Assembly (NCBI GenBank): GCA_013314755.1
Contig: JABUFA010000010.1
Location: 42,270 to 106,269, forward strand
Direction: 5' to 3'
Source: Chthonomonadia bacterium
Lineage (GTDB): Bacteria > Armatimonadota > HRBIN16
Length of the DNA stretch: 64,000 bases
Shown here: positions 9,221-19,466 of the stretch, in pieces
How positions within the stretch are numbered: position 1 is the stretch's first letter
Layout of the letters: each line of letters begins with the position of its first letter
Program-made: the position numbers and the translations under genes
The notes under the pieces: model-generated
Database searches by the model: none
Seen by the model: the letters and a program-made list of their open reading frames with translations, nothing else
Told to the model about the DNA's origin: nothing

Positions 9221-12200
9221 TACCCGCTTCCCGCGCCAAGAAGGTCGCGCTCTACCCACGTCCGTACCTCATGGAGCAGATATTCAAACTCCTTCAACAT
9301 CTGCTTGTGCTCTTCCCAGCCCAGTACACGCGCCAGCACACGCAGTTCCCACTCCTCATCGGGTATCACATCGCGCGGCATACCATGACGCAGGGTGAGG
9401 ATATTGCGCACGCGGCTCCACAGCTGGTATGCCTCTCCGGCGTTGCGGCTGTCGGCGGGCGAAACGAGCGATATCATGCGCAGGGCGTGCAGGGCGGACA
9501 GAGTGCTGGTATGGCGGATGCTCCGATGCTGTTTGCCCACGCGCAGCTGCCAGGTCTGCACCGTGAACTCGATATCCACCATTCCGCCATGTCCCAGTTT
9601 CACGTCGCGCCAGCGGTGTTCGGGCTTCAGCCGTTCCGCCTCCACGCGGCGTTTGATGTGTCGGATGGACTCCAGCTCCTCGTCGCTCAGTCCGCGCGCG
9701 TACACCACCTCGTTCTGCACCATTTCGCTCCATGCTTCGCCAACCGCTCGGTCTCCGGCGATGGGGCGTGCTTTAATCAGTGCCTGTCGCTCCCACGTTT
9801 CGCCGCGGGTCAGGTAGTACTGGCGGTAGTCGTCCACCGTGCGTACAATCGCCCCGAAGCGCCCCTCGGGACGCAGGCGAGCGTCCACCTCGAAGGGCAC
9901 ATCCTGCGCCTGAATCGCCCGGCACATCTGCAGGAACTCCTCGCACATCTTCGCGGTGACCGCGTAAGCCTCCGAGTGGGAAACGTTGTCCGGGTGCTGG
10001 AACACGAACAGGATATCGGCGTCGGAGGCGTAGCCCATCTCCCAGCCGCCCAGCTTGCCCATGCCGATAACGGCTACCGAACGCAACACCTCTTCCCATT
10101 CGGGATGCTGTTCGGTCGCGCGCGCCTGCGTTATCTGAAGGATGCATTCCAGCACCGCCTCTGTCAGGTGTGTCAGGTCGCGAGCGGTGTCGGCGCCACG
10201 TGCCTCGCCCCACACGTCCCGCGCGGCGATACGCAGGCGTTCCCGTCGGATATAAGAGGCTATCGCCTGAACGACACGCTCGGTATTGCCGCGCGATGCG
10301 CCCAATCGCCCCTGCAGTTCGGTAAGCATCTGTTCGCGCGTTTTGGGTTCGCTGGCGATAATCTCCTCGCTGAAGAGGGTATCCAGCAGTTCCTGGTGTG
10401 CGCTCAACAGGCGCATCGTCGGGGGGCTGACGCCTGCCAGTTCCACCAGTCGGCGCAATACTTCGGGGCTATCGGCAAAGGCGGTGTACAGCTGCGCCCG
10501 GTTAGGCACTGCCAGCGCGAGCGTTTCAATGCCCAGCAGGGCGTCGTCGGGCGAGGGGCTTCGCGAGGCGTAGGTAATCAGCATGGGCGCGATGCGCAGA
10601 AAACTCTGACGCATGGCAGGGCTTGCCGCGCCGCGCGCCACCGAATGCGCCTCCTCGCCTCCTTCAATGCCCGCATCGGTTCCGGTGAGCGGAATCTGCA
10701 GGAGCCGCAGGGCAGAGGTCGGGTCGCGGAAACCTGCCTCCTGCAGGTGTTCAAGCACCTTTTGCTGGGCGCGGGGGTCATCCAGGGTGTTTAGCAGGTC
10801 GCGCAGGGTGCTTTCCTGCTGTTCCATCATGCGGTCGCCCGCGTCGCCGTAAAAGATTCGCAGGAAGATTTCCCGCACCTGGGCGCGCACCCGGTTGTAG
10901 GTTTCCAGAAAATACTCTGCGTTCTCAAAGCCCATCCGCCGGGCAAGCAGTTCCAGCTGGCGTGGAGCGGTGGGGAGCTTCTGGGTCTGTTGCTCGTAGA
11001 GAATCTGCAGGCGGTGCTCCACCGTGCGCAGGAAGCAGTAGCTTTCTCGCAGGATAATGGCTTCTTCGGGGGTCAGGAAGCCTTCCCGGCGCAGCCTCTG
11101 CAGGGCCTCCAGCGTGTTACCTGTGCGCACGGAAGGGTGCTGACCGCCCACCAGCAGTTGAAGCAGTTGCACCGCGAACTCAATATCACGGATGCCCCCC
11201 TCGCCGATTTTGACGTTAGTATCGCTCTCGCCGGCAAGAGCGGCTTTCTGCTCCAGTCGGCGTTTGTTGTGGCGAATGTCCTCTGCCCACTCGGCGGGAA
11301 TATAGCTCTGGTAGATGTACTCCTCCGCCATGCGGGTAAACGCCTCGCCCACGCGGGGGTCGCCCGCCACGAATCGCGCCTTAATCAGCGCCTGCCGCTC
11401 CCAGGTCTCCGCCCAGCTTTCGTAGTAGTGGCGGTAACTGCTCAGCGAGCGGCTGGGCGCACCGTATCTGCCCTCCGGGCGCAGGCGCAGGTCCACGCGA
11501 AACACAAAGCCCCGTTCGGTGTTGCGTGCCAGCACGTTCACAATCTCCTGCGCCAGGCGTTCGGCATACTGGGCGCCGGTCAGCCTGCCGCTAACGCCCA
11601 CCTCATCGTCGTGCACGAAGATAAGGTCTATATCCGATGAGTAGTTCAGCTCCCTTCCGCCCAGCTTGCCCATGCCAATCACCGCGAAGGCGGGCGTGCC
11701 GGTCATCCCATAACGCTGGGCAAGCTCCTCGTGCGCGATTTCGTACGCCACCTGCACACAGGCGTCGGCAAAGTCGCTGAAAGCACGCGCCACCTCCGGC
11801 AGATCAAGCACGCCCAGAATGTCCATCACGCCGATGCGCAGTACCTCCCGCTGTTTATAGCGGCGCATGGCGTCTATCTTCATGCCGTAGGAGGTGCAGG
11901 TGCGCAGGAGATTGCGCAGGTCGCGATAGTGCTGTGGGGCGGTTTTGGGGCGACGGCGCAGGCTGGGGTCGGAGAAAAACTCGAAATACTCCGGGTTGCG
12001 AATCAGGATTTCGGAGAAGAACTGGCTGGTGGCGCATACGGTGAAGAAGATTTCCAGCACGGTGGGGTTCTCGGCAAGGAAGCGGTAGTAGGGCAATCGG
12101 TTGGCAAGGTTTGCCTGCCAGCGTTCAAAGTTATTCAGCGCCATGTCGGGGTCGGGCGACAGCTTCATCGCCTGTAGAAGGTGAGGAAGCATCTGGTCGA

Positions 12201-12330
12201 AGGCTTCGGCATGGGGACCCCAGCCGCGCAGGATTTCGAAGATGGTACGCGCCCTCTGCAGTTCGCGGATGCCCAGCTCCTGCAACTGCGCGTCGGTCAG
12301 GTGGTCCAGAGGGTTTCCCGGTTGTTCCAT
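9220..12330 (-). CDS. glnE: Bifunctional glutamine synthetase adenylyltransferase / adenylyl-removing enzyme
   Basis: Two copies of the GMGKLGG...SDxDxxF nucleotidyltransferase signature (VIGMGKLGGRELNYSSDIDLIFVH and VIGMGKLGGWEMGYASDADILFVF); start at MEQPGNPLDHL. Confidence 0.95.
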   Translation of the reverse strand: MEQPGNPLDHLTDAQLQELGIRELQRARTIFEILRGWGPHAEAFDQMLPHLLQAMKLSPDPDMALNNFERWQANLANRLPYYRFLAENPTVLEIFFTVCATSQFFSEILIRNPEYFEFFSDPSLRRRPKTAPQHYRDLRNLLRTCTSYGMKIDAMRRYKQREVLRIGVMDILGVLDLPEVARAFSDFADACVQVAYEIAHEELAQRYGMTGTPAFAVIGMGKLGGRELNYSSDIDLIFVHDDEVGVSGRLTGAQYAERLAQEIVNVLARNTERGFVFRVDLRLRPEGRYGAPSRSLSSYRHYYESWAETWERQALIKARFVAGDPRVGEAFTRMAEEYIYQSYIPAEWAEDIRHNKRRLEQKAALAGESDTNVKIGEGGIRDIEFAVQLLQLLVGGQHPSVRTGNTLEALQRLRREGFLTPEEAIILRESYCFLRTVEHRLQILYEQQTQKLPTAPRQLELLARRMGFENAEYFLETYNRVRAQVREIFLRIFYGDAGDRMMEQQESTLRDLLNTLDDPRAQQKVLEHLQEAGFRDPTSALRLLQIPLTGTDAGIEGGEEAHSVARGAASPAMRQSFLRIAPMLITYASRSPSPDDALLGIETLALAVPNRAQLYTAFADSPEVLRRLVELAGVSPPTMRLLSAHQELLDTLFSEEIIASEPKTREQMLTELQGRLGASRGNTERVVQAIASYIRRERLRIAARDVWGEARGADTARDLTHLTEAVLECILQITQARATEQHPEWEEVLRSVAVIGMGKLGGWEMGYASDADILFVFQHPDNVSHSEAYAVTAKMCEEFLQMCRAIQAQDVPFEVDARLRPEGRFGAIVRTVDDYRQYYLTRGETWERQALIKARPIAGDRAVGEAWSEMVQNEVVYARGLSDEELESIRHIKRRVEAERLKPEHRWRDVKLGHGGMVDIEFTVQTWQLRVGKQHRSIRHTSTLSALHALRMISLVSPADSRNAGEAYQLWSRVRNILTLRHGMPRDVIPDEEWELRVLARVLGWEEHKQMLKEFEYLLHEVRTWVERDLLGAGSG

Positions 12331-12337
12331 CGGCTCC

Positions 12338-13714
12338 TCAGTCGGTTCGGTGTTTGCCCGTGGCTTCGCGCACTTCCATGCGAATGGGTGTGCCCTCCAG
12401 CGGGAACTGCTGGCGTATCTGGTTCTCCAGATAGCGCAGGTACGAGAAATGCACAATGTCCGGGTCGTTCACAAACAGCACGACCGTTGGCGGTTTCACC
12501 GAGGGCATGGTGGCGTAGTAGACCTTCAGCATCTTGCCTTTCCGGCTGTAGGGTCGGGCGTCCACGGCATCATGAATCAGGCGGTTCAGCACGCCGGTGG
12601 GAATACGATGGGCGTGCGCCTCCGCCGCTTCGAGCGCGGTATCCACCACCGCAGGAACGCCCATTCCCGTCAGCGCGCTGGTGAACACCAGCGGTGCGAA
12701 GTGCAGGAACGGACACTCCTTGCGGAAGATGCGGGTGAAGTCCATCATCAGCGTCTTGCTGGTCGGGTTCTTCATCAGGTCCCATTTGTTCACCACCACC
12801 ACGCAGGCGCGTCCCTCTTCCACCGCGTAGCCCCCCACGCGCTTGTCACCGTCGGTAACACCTTCCGGTCCGTCCAGCACCAGCAGAGCAACGTCGCACC
12901 GCTTAATCGCCTTCTGAGCGCGGAGCACGCTGTAGTACTCCACCGAGCCCTGCACCTTGCCCGGTCGGCGGATACCCGCGGTGTCGATGAGCACCATCTT
13001 CTGCCCGTCGCGCTCGAAGGGGGTATCAATGGCGTCACGGGTGGTGCCGGGGATTTCGCTAACAATCACGCGCGGCGCACCCAGAATAGCGTTCACCAGC
13101 GAGGATTTGCCCACATTCGGTCTGCCCACGATGGCGAGCTTGATGGTGGTGTCCTCTTCCTCGGCGGGGGTGGCGGGCGGAAGAAGTTCAATGACCCGGT
13201 CGAGCACCTCCGCGACACCGTGCCCGTGCACGGCGGAGATGGTAAATACCTCATCCCAGCCCAGCGCGTAGAACTCGGCGGCATCGGCTTCTCGTCTGGT
13301 GTTGTCTACCTTGTTGGCGACCAGCAGGACGGGTTTGGTGGTGGTGCGAAGCACGTCCGCCAGCTCCTCATCGGCGGGGGTAACGCCCTCTATGGCGTCC
13401 ACCATGAACAGAATCACGTCCGCTTCCTCAATAGCGGATAGAGCCTGAATGCGCACTTGGGTGATGAGCGGGTCGCTGTCTTCCAGCAGTACGCCGCCCG
13501 TATCCACCACCTGAAAGGCACGCCCGCGCCATTCGGCTTCACCGTACAGGCGGTCGCGGGTGATACCGGGGGTATCCTCCACAATCGCCACGCGCCTTCC
13601 TACCAGGCGATTGAACAGGGTGGACTTGCCCACGTTCGGGCGACCGACAATCGCCACAGTGGGCAAACGCATCTGCTGGGGTTCACCGATGGTCTGTACA
13701 GAGGTTTTCTCCAT
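12338..13714 (-). CDS. der: Ribosome-associated GTPase Der/EngA
   Basis: Tandem G domains: AIVGRPNVGKSTLFNRLVGRR and AIVGRPNVGKSSLVNAILG; KH-like C-terminus. Confidence 0.96.
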   Translation of the reverse strand: MEKTSVQTIGEPQQMRLPTVAIVGRPNVGKSTLFNRLVGRRVAIVEDTPGITRDRLYGEAEWRGRAFQVVDTGGVLLEDSDPLITQVRIQALSAIEEADVILFMVDAIEGVTPADEELADVLRTTTKPVLLVANKVDNTRREADAAEFYALGWDEVFTISAVHGHGVAEVLDRVIELLPPATPAEEEDTTIKLAIVGRPNVGKSSLVNAILGAPRVIVSEIPGTTRDAIDTPFERDGQKMVLIDTAGIRRPGKVQGSVEYYSVLRAQKAIKRCDVALLVLDGPEGVTDGDKRVGGYAVEEGRACVVVVNKWDLMKNPTSKTLMMDFTRIFRKECPFLHFAPLVFTSALTGMGVPAVVDTALEAAEAHAHRIPTGVLNRLIHDAVDARPYSRKGKMLKVYYATMPSVKPPTVVLFVNDPDIVHFSYLRYLENQIRQQFPLEGTPIRMEVREATGKHRTD

Positions 13715-13911
13715 AGTGGACACCGCTAAAGAGGATACCACAAAAAGCGTGCGCAGGCAACACAACATGGAATCTGGTATCTGTTTGGTATTTGTACTCC
13801 GTTGCTACCCTCCAGTTTTTTCGCCAGTTTCACGATAATTCAGCATGAGGGACATCCGGCTAACCGGCGCAGATATGGAAGGATTCCTCATACTAAACGA
13901 GGTGGCAACCC

Positions 13912-15120
13912 ATGGCTGTTTGGAAGGGTGTTTTCAACAAACAGGGCATCGTTGGGCTGGACATGGGCAGTTACACCATCAAGGCGGTGCAGGTAGAACC
14001 TACCCGCACCGGATGGAGGCTGTTGCAGATTGCCCAGTGTCCCACCCCTCCCGATTCGATTCGGGATGGGGTCATCGTTCAGCCCGAAGAGGTGGCGTCC
14101 GCCATCAAGCGGCTCTTGCGAGAGAACGCTTTTCGTGCCTCTGCAGCCGTTACGGCTGTTGCAGGTGCGCCGGTTATTGTCAGGCAGGTCACCCTGCCCA
14201 AAATGACCGAGGCGATGCTTCGCAAGACCATCCGCTACGAAGCAAGCAAGTATGTTTCCACTTCGGTCGAGGACAGCTACATTGACTTTGAAATCCTCGG
14301 TGACCTGGACAGTCATCAGGGGGAGGGTGAACAGGCAGAGAGGCAGATGCAGGTTCTGCTGGTGGTGGCGCCGCGTGAGATGGTAGATGCACAGGTTCGT
14401 ACCTTAGAGCTCGCTGGGCTGGAAGCGGTGGCGATTGAAGTCGAAGCCTTCGCACTGTATCGGGCTCTGTTCGAAATCAACAGGGTGGCTATGGCGAATC
14501 TGGCAGAAGCTCCCGCGGCGTTTGCCGACATCGGCGCCTCTGCGACCAACCTGTACATCGTTTCCGGGGAAAGCTTCTTCCTGACTCGAACCATTCCCAT
14601 CGCCGGCGACGCCTTCACGCAGACGGTGCAGTCGTTACTGCACTGCAGCTGGTCGGAGGCGGAGCGGTTCAAACGGACGCTGGACCTGCGCCATCTGCTC
14701 AAGCGACGCAGCTCCCGGTCACGTGCTTCTGTAGAAGAAGCGGATGTCGCCGGAGAGAGCGTCGGAGGCTCTCAGGAAGAGGCGGTGCTAAAGGCTCTGC
14801 AGGGGCAGGTGGACGAGCTTCTGCGCGAGGTTCGTCGCTCGCTCCACTACTATCAGTCGCAGTTCCCGGAGGGCAGTCCGCAGGGGCAGGTTGGCAGGAT
14901 TGTCATCACCGGAGGCAGTTCGCAGCTCGGTGGTTTCGCCGAGTATGCTTCGGCGAGGCTGGGTCTGGAGATCGAGCCAGGCGACCCCTTCAACAATCCC
15001 GACTTCGACACTGCGCACATCTCTGCCGAAGCCCTGCAAATGTTCACGCCCGCGCTGGGCATTGCGGTGGGGCTGGCGGTGCGTGAGGCGTTCGCGGAAC
15101 GACAGCGTCACGCCGCCTGA
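13912..15120 (+). CDS. pilM: Type IV pilus assembly protein PilM (actin-like ATPase)
   Basis: GLDMGSYTIKAVQVEPTRTGWRLLQIAQ; VIVRQVTLPKMTEAMLRKTIRYEASKYV; first gene of a pil operon. Confidence 0.93.
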   Translation: MAVWKGVFNKQGIVGLDMGSYTIKAVQVEPTRTGWRLLQIAQCPTPPDSIRDGVIVQPEEVASAIKRLLRENAFRASAAVTAVAGAPVIVRQVTLPKMTEAMLRKTIRYEASKYVSTSVEDSYIDFEILGDLDSHQGEGEQAERQMQVLLVVAPREMVDAQVRTLELAGLEAVAIEVEAFALYRALFEINRVAMANLAEAPAAFADIGASATNLYIVSGESFFLTRTIPIAGDAFTQTVQSLLHCSWSEAERFKRTLDLRHLLKRRSSRSRASVEEADVAGESVGGSQEEAVLKALQGQVDELLREVRRSLHYYQSQFPEGSPQGQVGRIVITGGSSQLGGFAEYASARLGLEIEPGDPFNNPDFDTAHISAEALQMFTPALGIAVGLAVREAFAERQRHAA

Positions 15121-15146
15121 CCAGCACGGGCAAAGGAGGTACTGGT

Positions 15147-15752
15147 ATGCCACTGATTAACATGATATCGGAACGCAGACGGCAACAGGCGCAGCTGATT
15201 CGTCGGCGCAAGCAGTTGCTGACCGTCCTGCTGATAGAGGTGGGCGTGCTGGCGAGCCTGTTCTCGTTCCTGACCCTGGGCACGATGTCGCTACAGGCGC
15301 GGCTACAGCGCGCTCAACGCGAGATCGAGCGGCTACAGCCTACCCTGGATGCCATCGCCAAAATCGAGCGCGAAACCCAGGCGTTAATGCCTAAACTGCG
15401 CACGCTCACGGAAGCACAGGAGCATACCCGGCGCTGGTACGCGACCATCAACGGCATCGCGCGATGTCTGCCTGCCGATGTGTGGCTGACCGGTATCAGC
15501 AGTACGCAGGTGCAGGATACCGAGAAGAAAGGTCAGACCACCGTCATTACCCTGACCGGCTCCACCCTCAGCCAGCAACAGGTCGGAGAGATGATGCTTC
15601 GCCTGAACACCATTCCCACCTTTGAAAAGGTGGAACTGCACTTCACGCAGCAGCGCAGTTACAACAACTTCGAGACGGTGGACTTCGAGGTGGCTGCAAG
15701 GGTGCAAACGCCGGCTACGGAGGAGGGCAAAGATGAAACTGGCAGTTCCTAG
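15147..15752 (+). CDS. pilN: Type IV pilus assembly protein PilN (fimbrial assembly family)
   Basis: MPLINMISERRRQQAQLIRRRKQ-TM-coiled coil; position after pilM. Confidence 0.85.
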   Translation: MPLINMISERRRQQAQLIRRRKQLLTVLLIEVGVLASLFSFLTLGTMSLQARLQRAQREIERLQPTLDAIAKIERETQALMPKLRTLTEAQEHTRRWYATINGIARCLPADVWLTGISSTQVQDTEKKGQTTVITLTGSTLSQQQVGEMMLRLNTIPTFEKVELHFTQQRSYNNFETVDFEVAARVQTPATEEGKDETGSS

Positions 15753-16371
15753 TGGAGGCGGCACCAGGGTCTTACACGGTCTGGTGACCATCTGCATCGT
15801 CGCGCTGCTGGCAGGGGCAGGGGTCATCTACTGGCAGTACACGAGCTACTCCGAATTGCAAACACGGGTGCAGGCGGCAGAGAAGCAGGTTGAGGAGAAT
15901 CGCACCATTGCCCAGCGTCTGGGAAGTGCTCAGGAACAGTATACCAATATTTCCCAGAAGCTCCAGCATCTGGAGCTGTCGGTCAGCGAGCGGGCATATA
16001 TTCCCACTCTGCTCAAGCAGCTGGAGACCACCGCAAAATCGCATCGCCTGAAGGTGCTGTCGGTGCGTCCGACGAACGCCCAGCCTCAGCCCAAAGCGCA
16101 AAGCGAGGACGAGGAGAAGAAGAAAGAGGAGAAGAAAAAGCCCGCCGAGCCTTACGAAAAGCAGGTGATAGACGTCTCGGTGCAGGGGCAGTTCTGGGAT
16201 GTCATGCGCTTTACCGAAGACCTCACCCGCTTCCCCAAGATTCTGGCGGTAGAGCGTGTGCAGCTGCGCCCGCGCCAGCGCAAAGACCCCGGTGACCCCT
16301 TCGAGGTGGAAGCGCAATTTACCCTGACCGCCTTCATCTTCCGCAGTGGGGAAGGAGGTGCTTCGCAATGA
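15733..16371 (+). CDS. pilO: Type IV pilus inner-membrane protein PilO
   Basis: MKLAVPSGGGTRVLHGLVTICIVALLAGAG-TM-coiled coil, SVRPTNAQPQ, VQGQFWDVMRFTEDLTRFPKILAVERVQL; position. Confidence 0.85.
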   Translation: MKLAVPSGGGTRVLHGLVTICIVALLAGAGVIYWQYTSYSELQTRVQAAEKQVEENRTIAQRLGSAQEQYTNISQKLQHLELSVSERAYIPTLLKQLETTAKSHRLKVLSVRPTNAQPQPKAQSEDEEKKKEEKKKPAEPYEKQVIDVSVQGQFWDVMRFTEDLTRFPKILAVERVQLRPRQRKDPGDPFEVEAQFTLTAFIFRSGEGGASQ

Positions 16372-17000
16372 AAAAGCTGGACCGCAAGCAGATGCAACAG
16401 GTCATCGTGCTGGGCGTTCTGTTCCTGGCAGCGATGGGCTACGCGGGGTATCAGCTGTTCTTCTCTGGCTCTACCGGTGCCAGCACGAAAACATCTTCGG
16501 CGACGACGCAGGCACAACCTGCTGAAGATAACCAGCAGGCGACCACCGAGCCGGAATGGCTCACCGCGTCTGGTCCGGCACGTGACCCGTTTGTGATACC
16601 GCCCCAGTTCGATAATCTGAGACAGCAGGCCCGGGCGCAGAACGTGCGCGTCAATCCCCCGCGCGTGGCGTCAGCACCCAGCCTCAGCGCTCTGCCGCCG
16701 ATGCCGGTGATGCCCGTTTCGGGAGGTTCAGGTAACGCGTCTCAGCCTCCTGAGAAAGTCGCCAGCACTCCCACCGAGCAACCGGAGGCTCAGCCGAACA
16801 TCACGGTCACGGGCGTGGTGGTAGGTGCATATCCGGTGGCGATACTGCGCACGGATGGGGGTGATCAGCGCATCGTCAAGCCGGGGCACTCGCTGGAAGG
16901 CGGGTACATTCTGCGCGAGGTATCGCGAGAAGGAATCGTTCTTGAGAAAGACGGCAAGACTGTGACCTTGCGTCCGGGAGGTAATACGAATGCAAAGTAG
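16368..17000 (+). CDS. PilP-like type IV pilus protein
   Basis: Single N-terminal TM, Pro/Ala/Gln-rich linker, small C-terminal beta domain (VTGVVVGAYPVAILRTDGGDQRIVKPGHSLEGGYILREVSREGIVLEKDGKTVTLRPGG) typical of PilP/GspC HR domains; lies between pilO and pilQ. Confidence 0.75.
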   Translation: MKKLDRKQMQQVIVLGVLFLAAMGYAGYQLFFSGSTGASTKTSSATTQAQPAEDNQQATTEPEWLTASGPARDPFVIPPQFDNLRQQARAQNVRVNPPRVASAPSLSALPPMPVMPVSGGSGNASQPPEKVASTPTEQPEAQPNITVTGVVVGAYPVAILRTDGGDQRIVKPGHSLEGGYILREVSREGIVLEKDGKTVTLRPGGNTNAK

Positions 17001-19347
17001 AACCATCTCTCCGTTCGTCACATTACTGCTCGTGCTGGGTGTTGCCGCCGTCGTGCACGCCGCGCCCAGCACCAAGAGCGTGCAGGTGAAGTTCGTTCAG
17101 AACGACGCCTTTTTCCAGGTGGTCATGCAGTTCAGCGCACCTGTGAACACGCCCGGGGTGCATTTCTACGGCAAACGCGGCTGGGTTTACGTGGATGTGC
17201 CCGCGGGTCTGATAGGCAAGGCAAAATACGAGCGCGTGCGCAGTGGTGGTATCCTGTGGGCACGCTACGGCTGGTACAAAGCACGACCGCCCATCACCCG
17301 CATCTGGGTGGCAACCAGCGAGCGGCGGCCGGCGCAGATTACGCGGCAGGACGACGGCAGAACGCTGGTGCTGACGGTGTGGAAACAGGGACGCTCTCCC
17401 GAGGCCGACCCGGTGCAGCCAGCGATTGCTATCCCCCAGAACACCCGGGCGCCGCAGGATGCACCAAAGCCAGCGATGGCTCCTGCACAGCCTGCTCAGG
17501 AAGCCAAACCTACAAAGCCGACGATGGCCGCGGCACAGCCTGCCAGAGATGCCGAACCCACAAAACCTGCGCCTGCTGAGGCGAAGCCGCAAACTCAGCC
17601 TCCGGCGAGTGAAGGAGCGACCGCTTCGCCCCAGCCGCAGAAGTCCGAGGTAGAGCAGGCACAAGCCCCGGCAGACGAGGCGAAATCGGAAGGCGTCCAG
17701 GTGGCGCAGCTGCCCGAGTCGAAGCCGAGCCTGCCTCGCCAGCCTGCGGCAGGGGGAACGCGCATTGCCTCCGCGCCTCCGCGCCCGGCAGCACCCCAGG
17801 TGACAGTGGACTTCGTGGGCGCCGAGATTGCGGACGTGCTGAAAGCGCTCTCTCTGCAAACGCAGACCAACATCGTCACCAGCCCTGATGTGAAAGGCAC
17901 GGTGACCGTCAGCCTCGCCGGGGTGGGCGTGGAAGAGGCGCTGGACCTGGTGACCCGGCTCAGCGGCTATCGCTACGCCAAACTGGGCAACACCTATGTG
18001 GTGGCAACTCCGCAGGGACTTCAGAACCTGCTGAGCGGCACGCAGACCACCACGCCTTCGCCGCGCATCACGCAGATAGTCGCCTATCGTTACGCCGACC
18101 CAAACAGCCTGGGCAAGGTGCTTCAGGAGCAGGCTCCGGGTGTGCAGGTGTCGTGGAACCTGACCAGCGTTCAGCCCACCGAAAAGGGCACCGGCACGAA
18201 GGTGGCGCTGGTGTCGGGGACGGAGGCAGAGGTGCGCACCGCCACCGAGCTGATTGAAATGATAGACAGCACCCTCAGCAAATCCGCACAGGACATGGTG
18301 GTGGACATCTACATTGTGAAGCACGCTTCGCCGACCGACCTGCGCACCATCGTATCGGAGCTGGTGCCGGAAGTGAGCATCATCATGGGACCGCGCCCCG
18401 GTTTCAACCTGCTGGCGCCCGCGCCTCTGGGCGATTCGGCAGGGCGTAGCGTGGGCAAGGAAGGCTTGGACCAGGCGCTGCAGGGCGGCGGTGGATCCGG
18501 CGGCGGACAGCAGGCTGGCGGCAACCAGCAGGGCGGTGGCAAAGAGGATGCCTCCGTTGACCAGCAGGTCAACACGCTCATCCTGACCGGACCGCGTTCT
18601 GCGGTGGAGCGGGCGAAGGAGGCTCTGGCGCGCATCGACGTCGCGCCTCCTCAGGTGTTGATCGAGGCACGGGTGGTGGAAATCAGCACCGATGTGGACA
18701 ACACGCTGGGCGTGCTGTGGGACTTCACCAACACCAAAGCCAACTTCAGCCTGAGCACCCCGAACCCGCCGGACCGGGGCAACTTCGGCACCATCGTGTT
18801 CGGGCGGTTGACGCGCGACGCCATCGGCATCAGCGCGAAGCTGGATGCACTGTTCAAAGACAACAAGGCACGCCTGCTGGCGAATCCCAAACTGCTGGTG
18901 CTGAACGCCAAGCAGGCGCAGATATTCATCGGCGATGAGGTGCGCTACATCGAAAGCGTGCAGTCCACGCAGAACGGTGTGAGCGTGACCACCGGCAAGG
19001 TGAACGTAGGCATCCAGCTGAACGTGGTGGCGAAGGCGAACCCGGATGGCGACATCAGCCTGCAGATTCACCCCGAAGTCAGCCTCATTACTGGCTTCCT
19101 GAAGACGCCTGTCGGTGGCGAGATACCCCAGGTGTCCCGCCGTTTCGCCGACAGCGCGGTGCGCCTGCGCAATGGTGAGACGCTGGTCATCGGCGGTCTG
19201 ATTTCCCAGCGCGACCTGAAGCTGGTGCAGAAAGTGCCACTGCTGGGAGACCTGCCGGTGCTGGGCTATCTATTCAAGCAGACGAACACCAAGCGCAGCA
19301 ATTCCGAGATAATGGTCTTCCTGACCGCCAGTCTGTGGAAAGAATAG
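16990..19347 (+). CDS. pilQ: Type IV pilus secretin PilQ with N-terminal AMIN-like domain
   Basis: AMIN-like N-terminus; VTVDFVGAEIADVLKALSLQTQTNIV STN/N0 domain; secretin core ...PQVSRRFADSAVRLRNGETLVIGGLISQRDLKLVQKVPLLGDLPVLGYLFKQ. Confidence 0.94.
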   Translation: MQSRTISPFVTLLLVLGVAAVVHAAPSTKSVQVKFVQNDAFFQVVMQFSAPVNTPGVHFYGKRGWVYVDVPAGLIGKAKYERVRSGGILWARYGWYKARPPITRIWVATSERRPAQITRQDDGRTLVLTVWKQGRSPEADPVQPAIAIPQNTRAPQDAPKPAMAPAQPAQEAKPTKPTMAAAQPARDAEPTKPAPAEAKPQTQPPASEGATASPQPQKSEVEQAQAPADEAKSEGVQVAQLPESKPSLPRQPAAGGTRIASAPPRPAAPQVTVDFVGAEIADVLKALSLQTQTNIVTSPDVKGTVTVSLAGVGVEEALDLVTRLSGYRYAKLGNTYVVATPQGLQNLLSGTQTTTPSPRITQIVAYRYADPNSLGKVLQEQAPGVQVSWNLTSVQPTEKGTGTKVALVSGTEAEVRTATELIEMIDSTLSKSAQDMVVDIYIVKHASPTDLRTIVSELVPEVSIIMGPRPGFNLLAPAPLGDSAGRSVGKEGLDQALQGGGGSGGGQQAGGNQQGGGKEDASVDQQVNTLILTGPRSAVERAKEALARIDVAPPQVLIEARVVEISTDVDNTLGVLWDFTNTKANFSLSTPNPPDRGNFGTIVFGRLTRDAIGISAKLDALFKDNKARLLANPKLLVLNAKQAQIFIGDEVRYIESVQSTQNGVSVTTGKVNVGIQLNVVAKANPDGDISLQIHPEVSLITGFLKTPVGGEIPQVSRRFADSAVRLRNGETLVIGGLISQRDLKLVQKVPLLGDLPVLGYLFKQTNTKRSNSEIMVFLTASLWKE

Positions 19348-19368
19348 ATTGGGGATACAGGGTGTGAT

Positions 19369-19408
19369 GGAGGGTGAGCCGCGATGCTCCACGTCGCACT
19401 CACCCTCC
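19369..19408. repeat. Inverted repeat between pilQ and pilB (10-bp arms ggagggtgag / ctcaccctcc)
   Basis: 19369-19378 and 19399-19408 are exact reverse complements. Confidence 0.85.
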
Positions 19409-19466
19409 GCTCTTCTCGCAAGAAAGGGGCGGGTATTGTTGCTCGCCAGGGGACAAGGCAGTAGCG

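Noticed and set aside
8773-9240. ORFs such as 8939-9388, 39900-40286, 60667-61083 and 63333-63761
   Set aside because: Translations are repeat-module peptides (SPHPDPLPQGEG, GEAPAEPF, RGEVGRG) from the mosaic repeat clusters, not genes.
13800-13911. Possible c-di-GMP riboswitch upstream of pilM (ccggctaaccgg segment)
   Set aside because: Does not match the GEMM-I core motifs I know; only a short CCGG inverted repeat.
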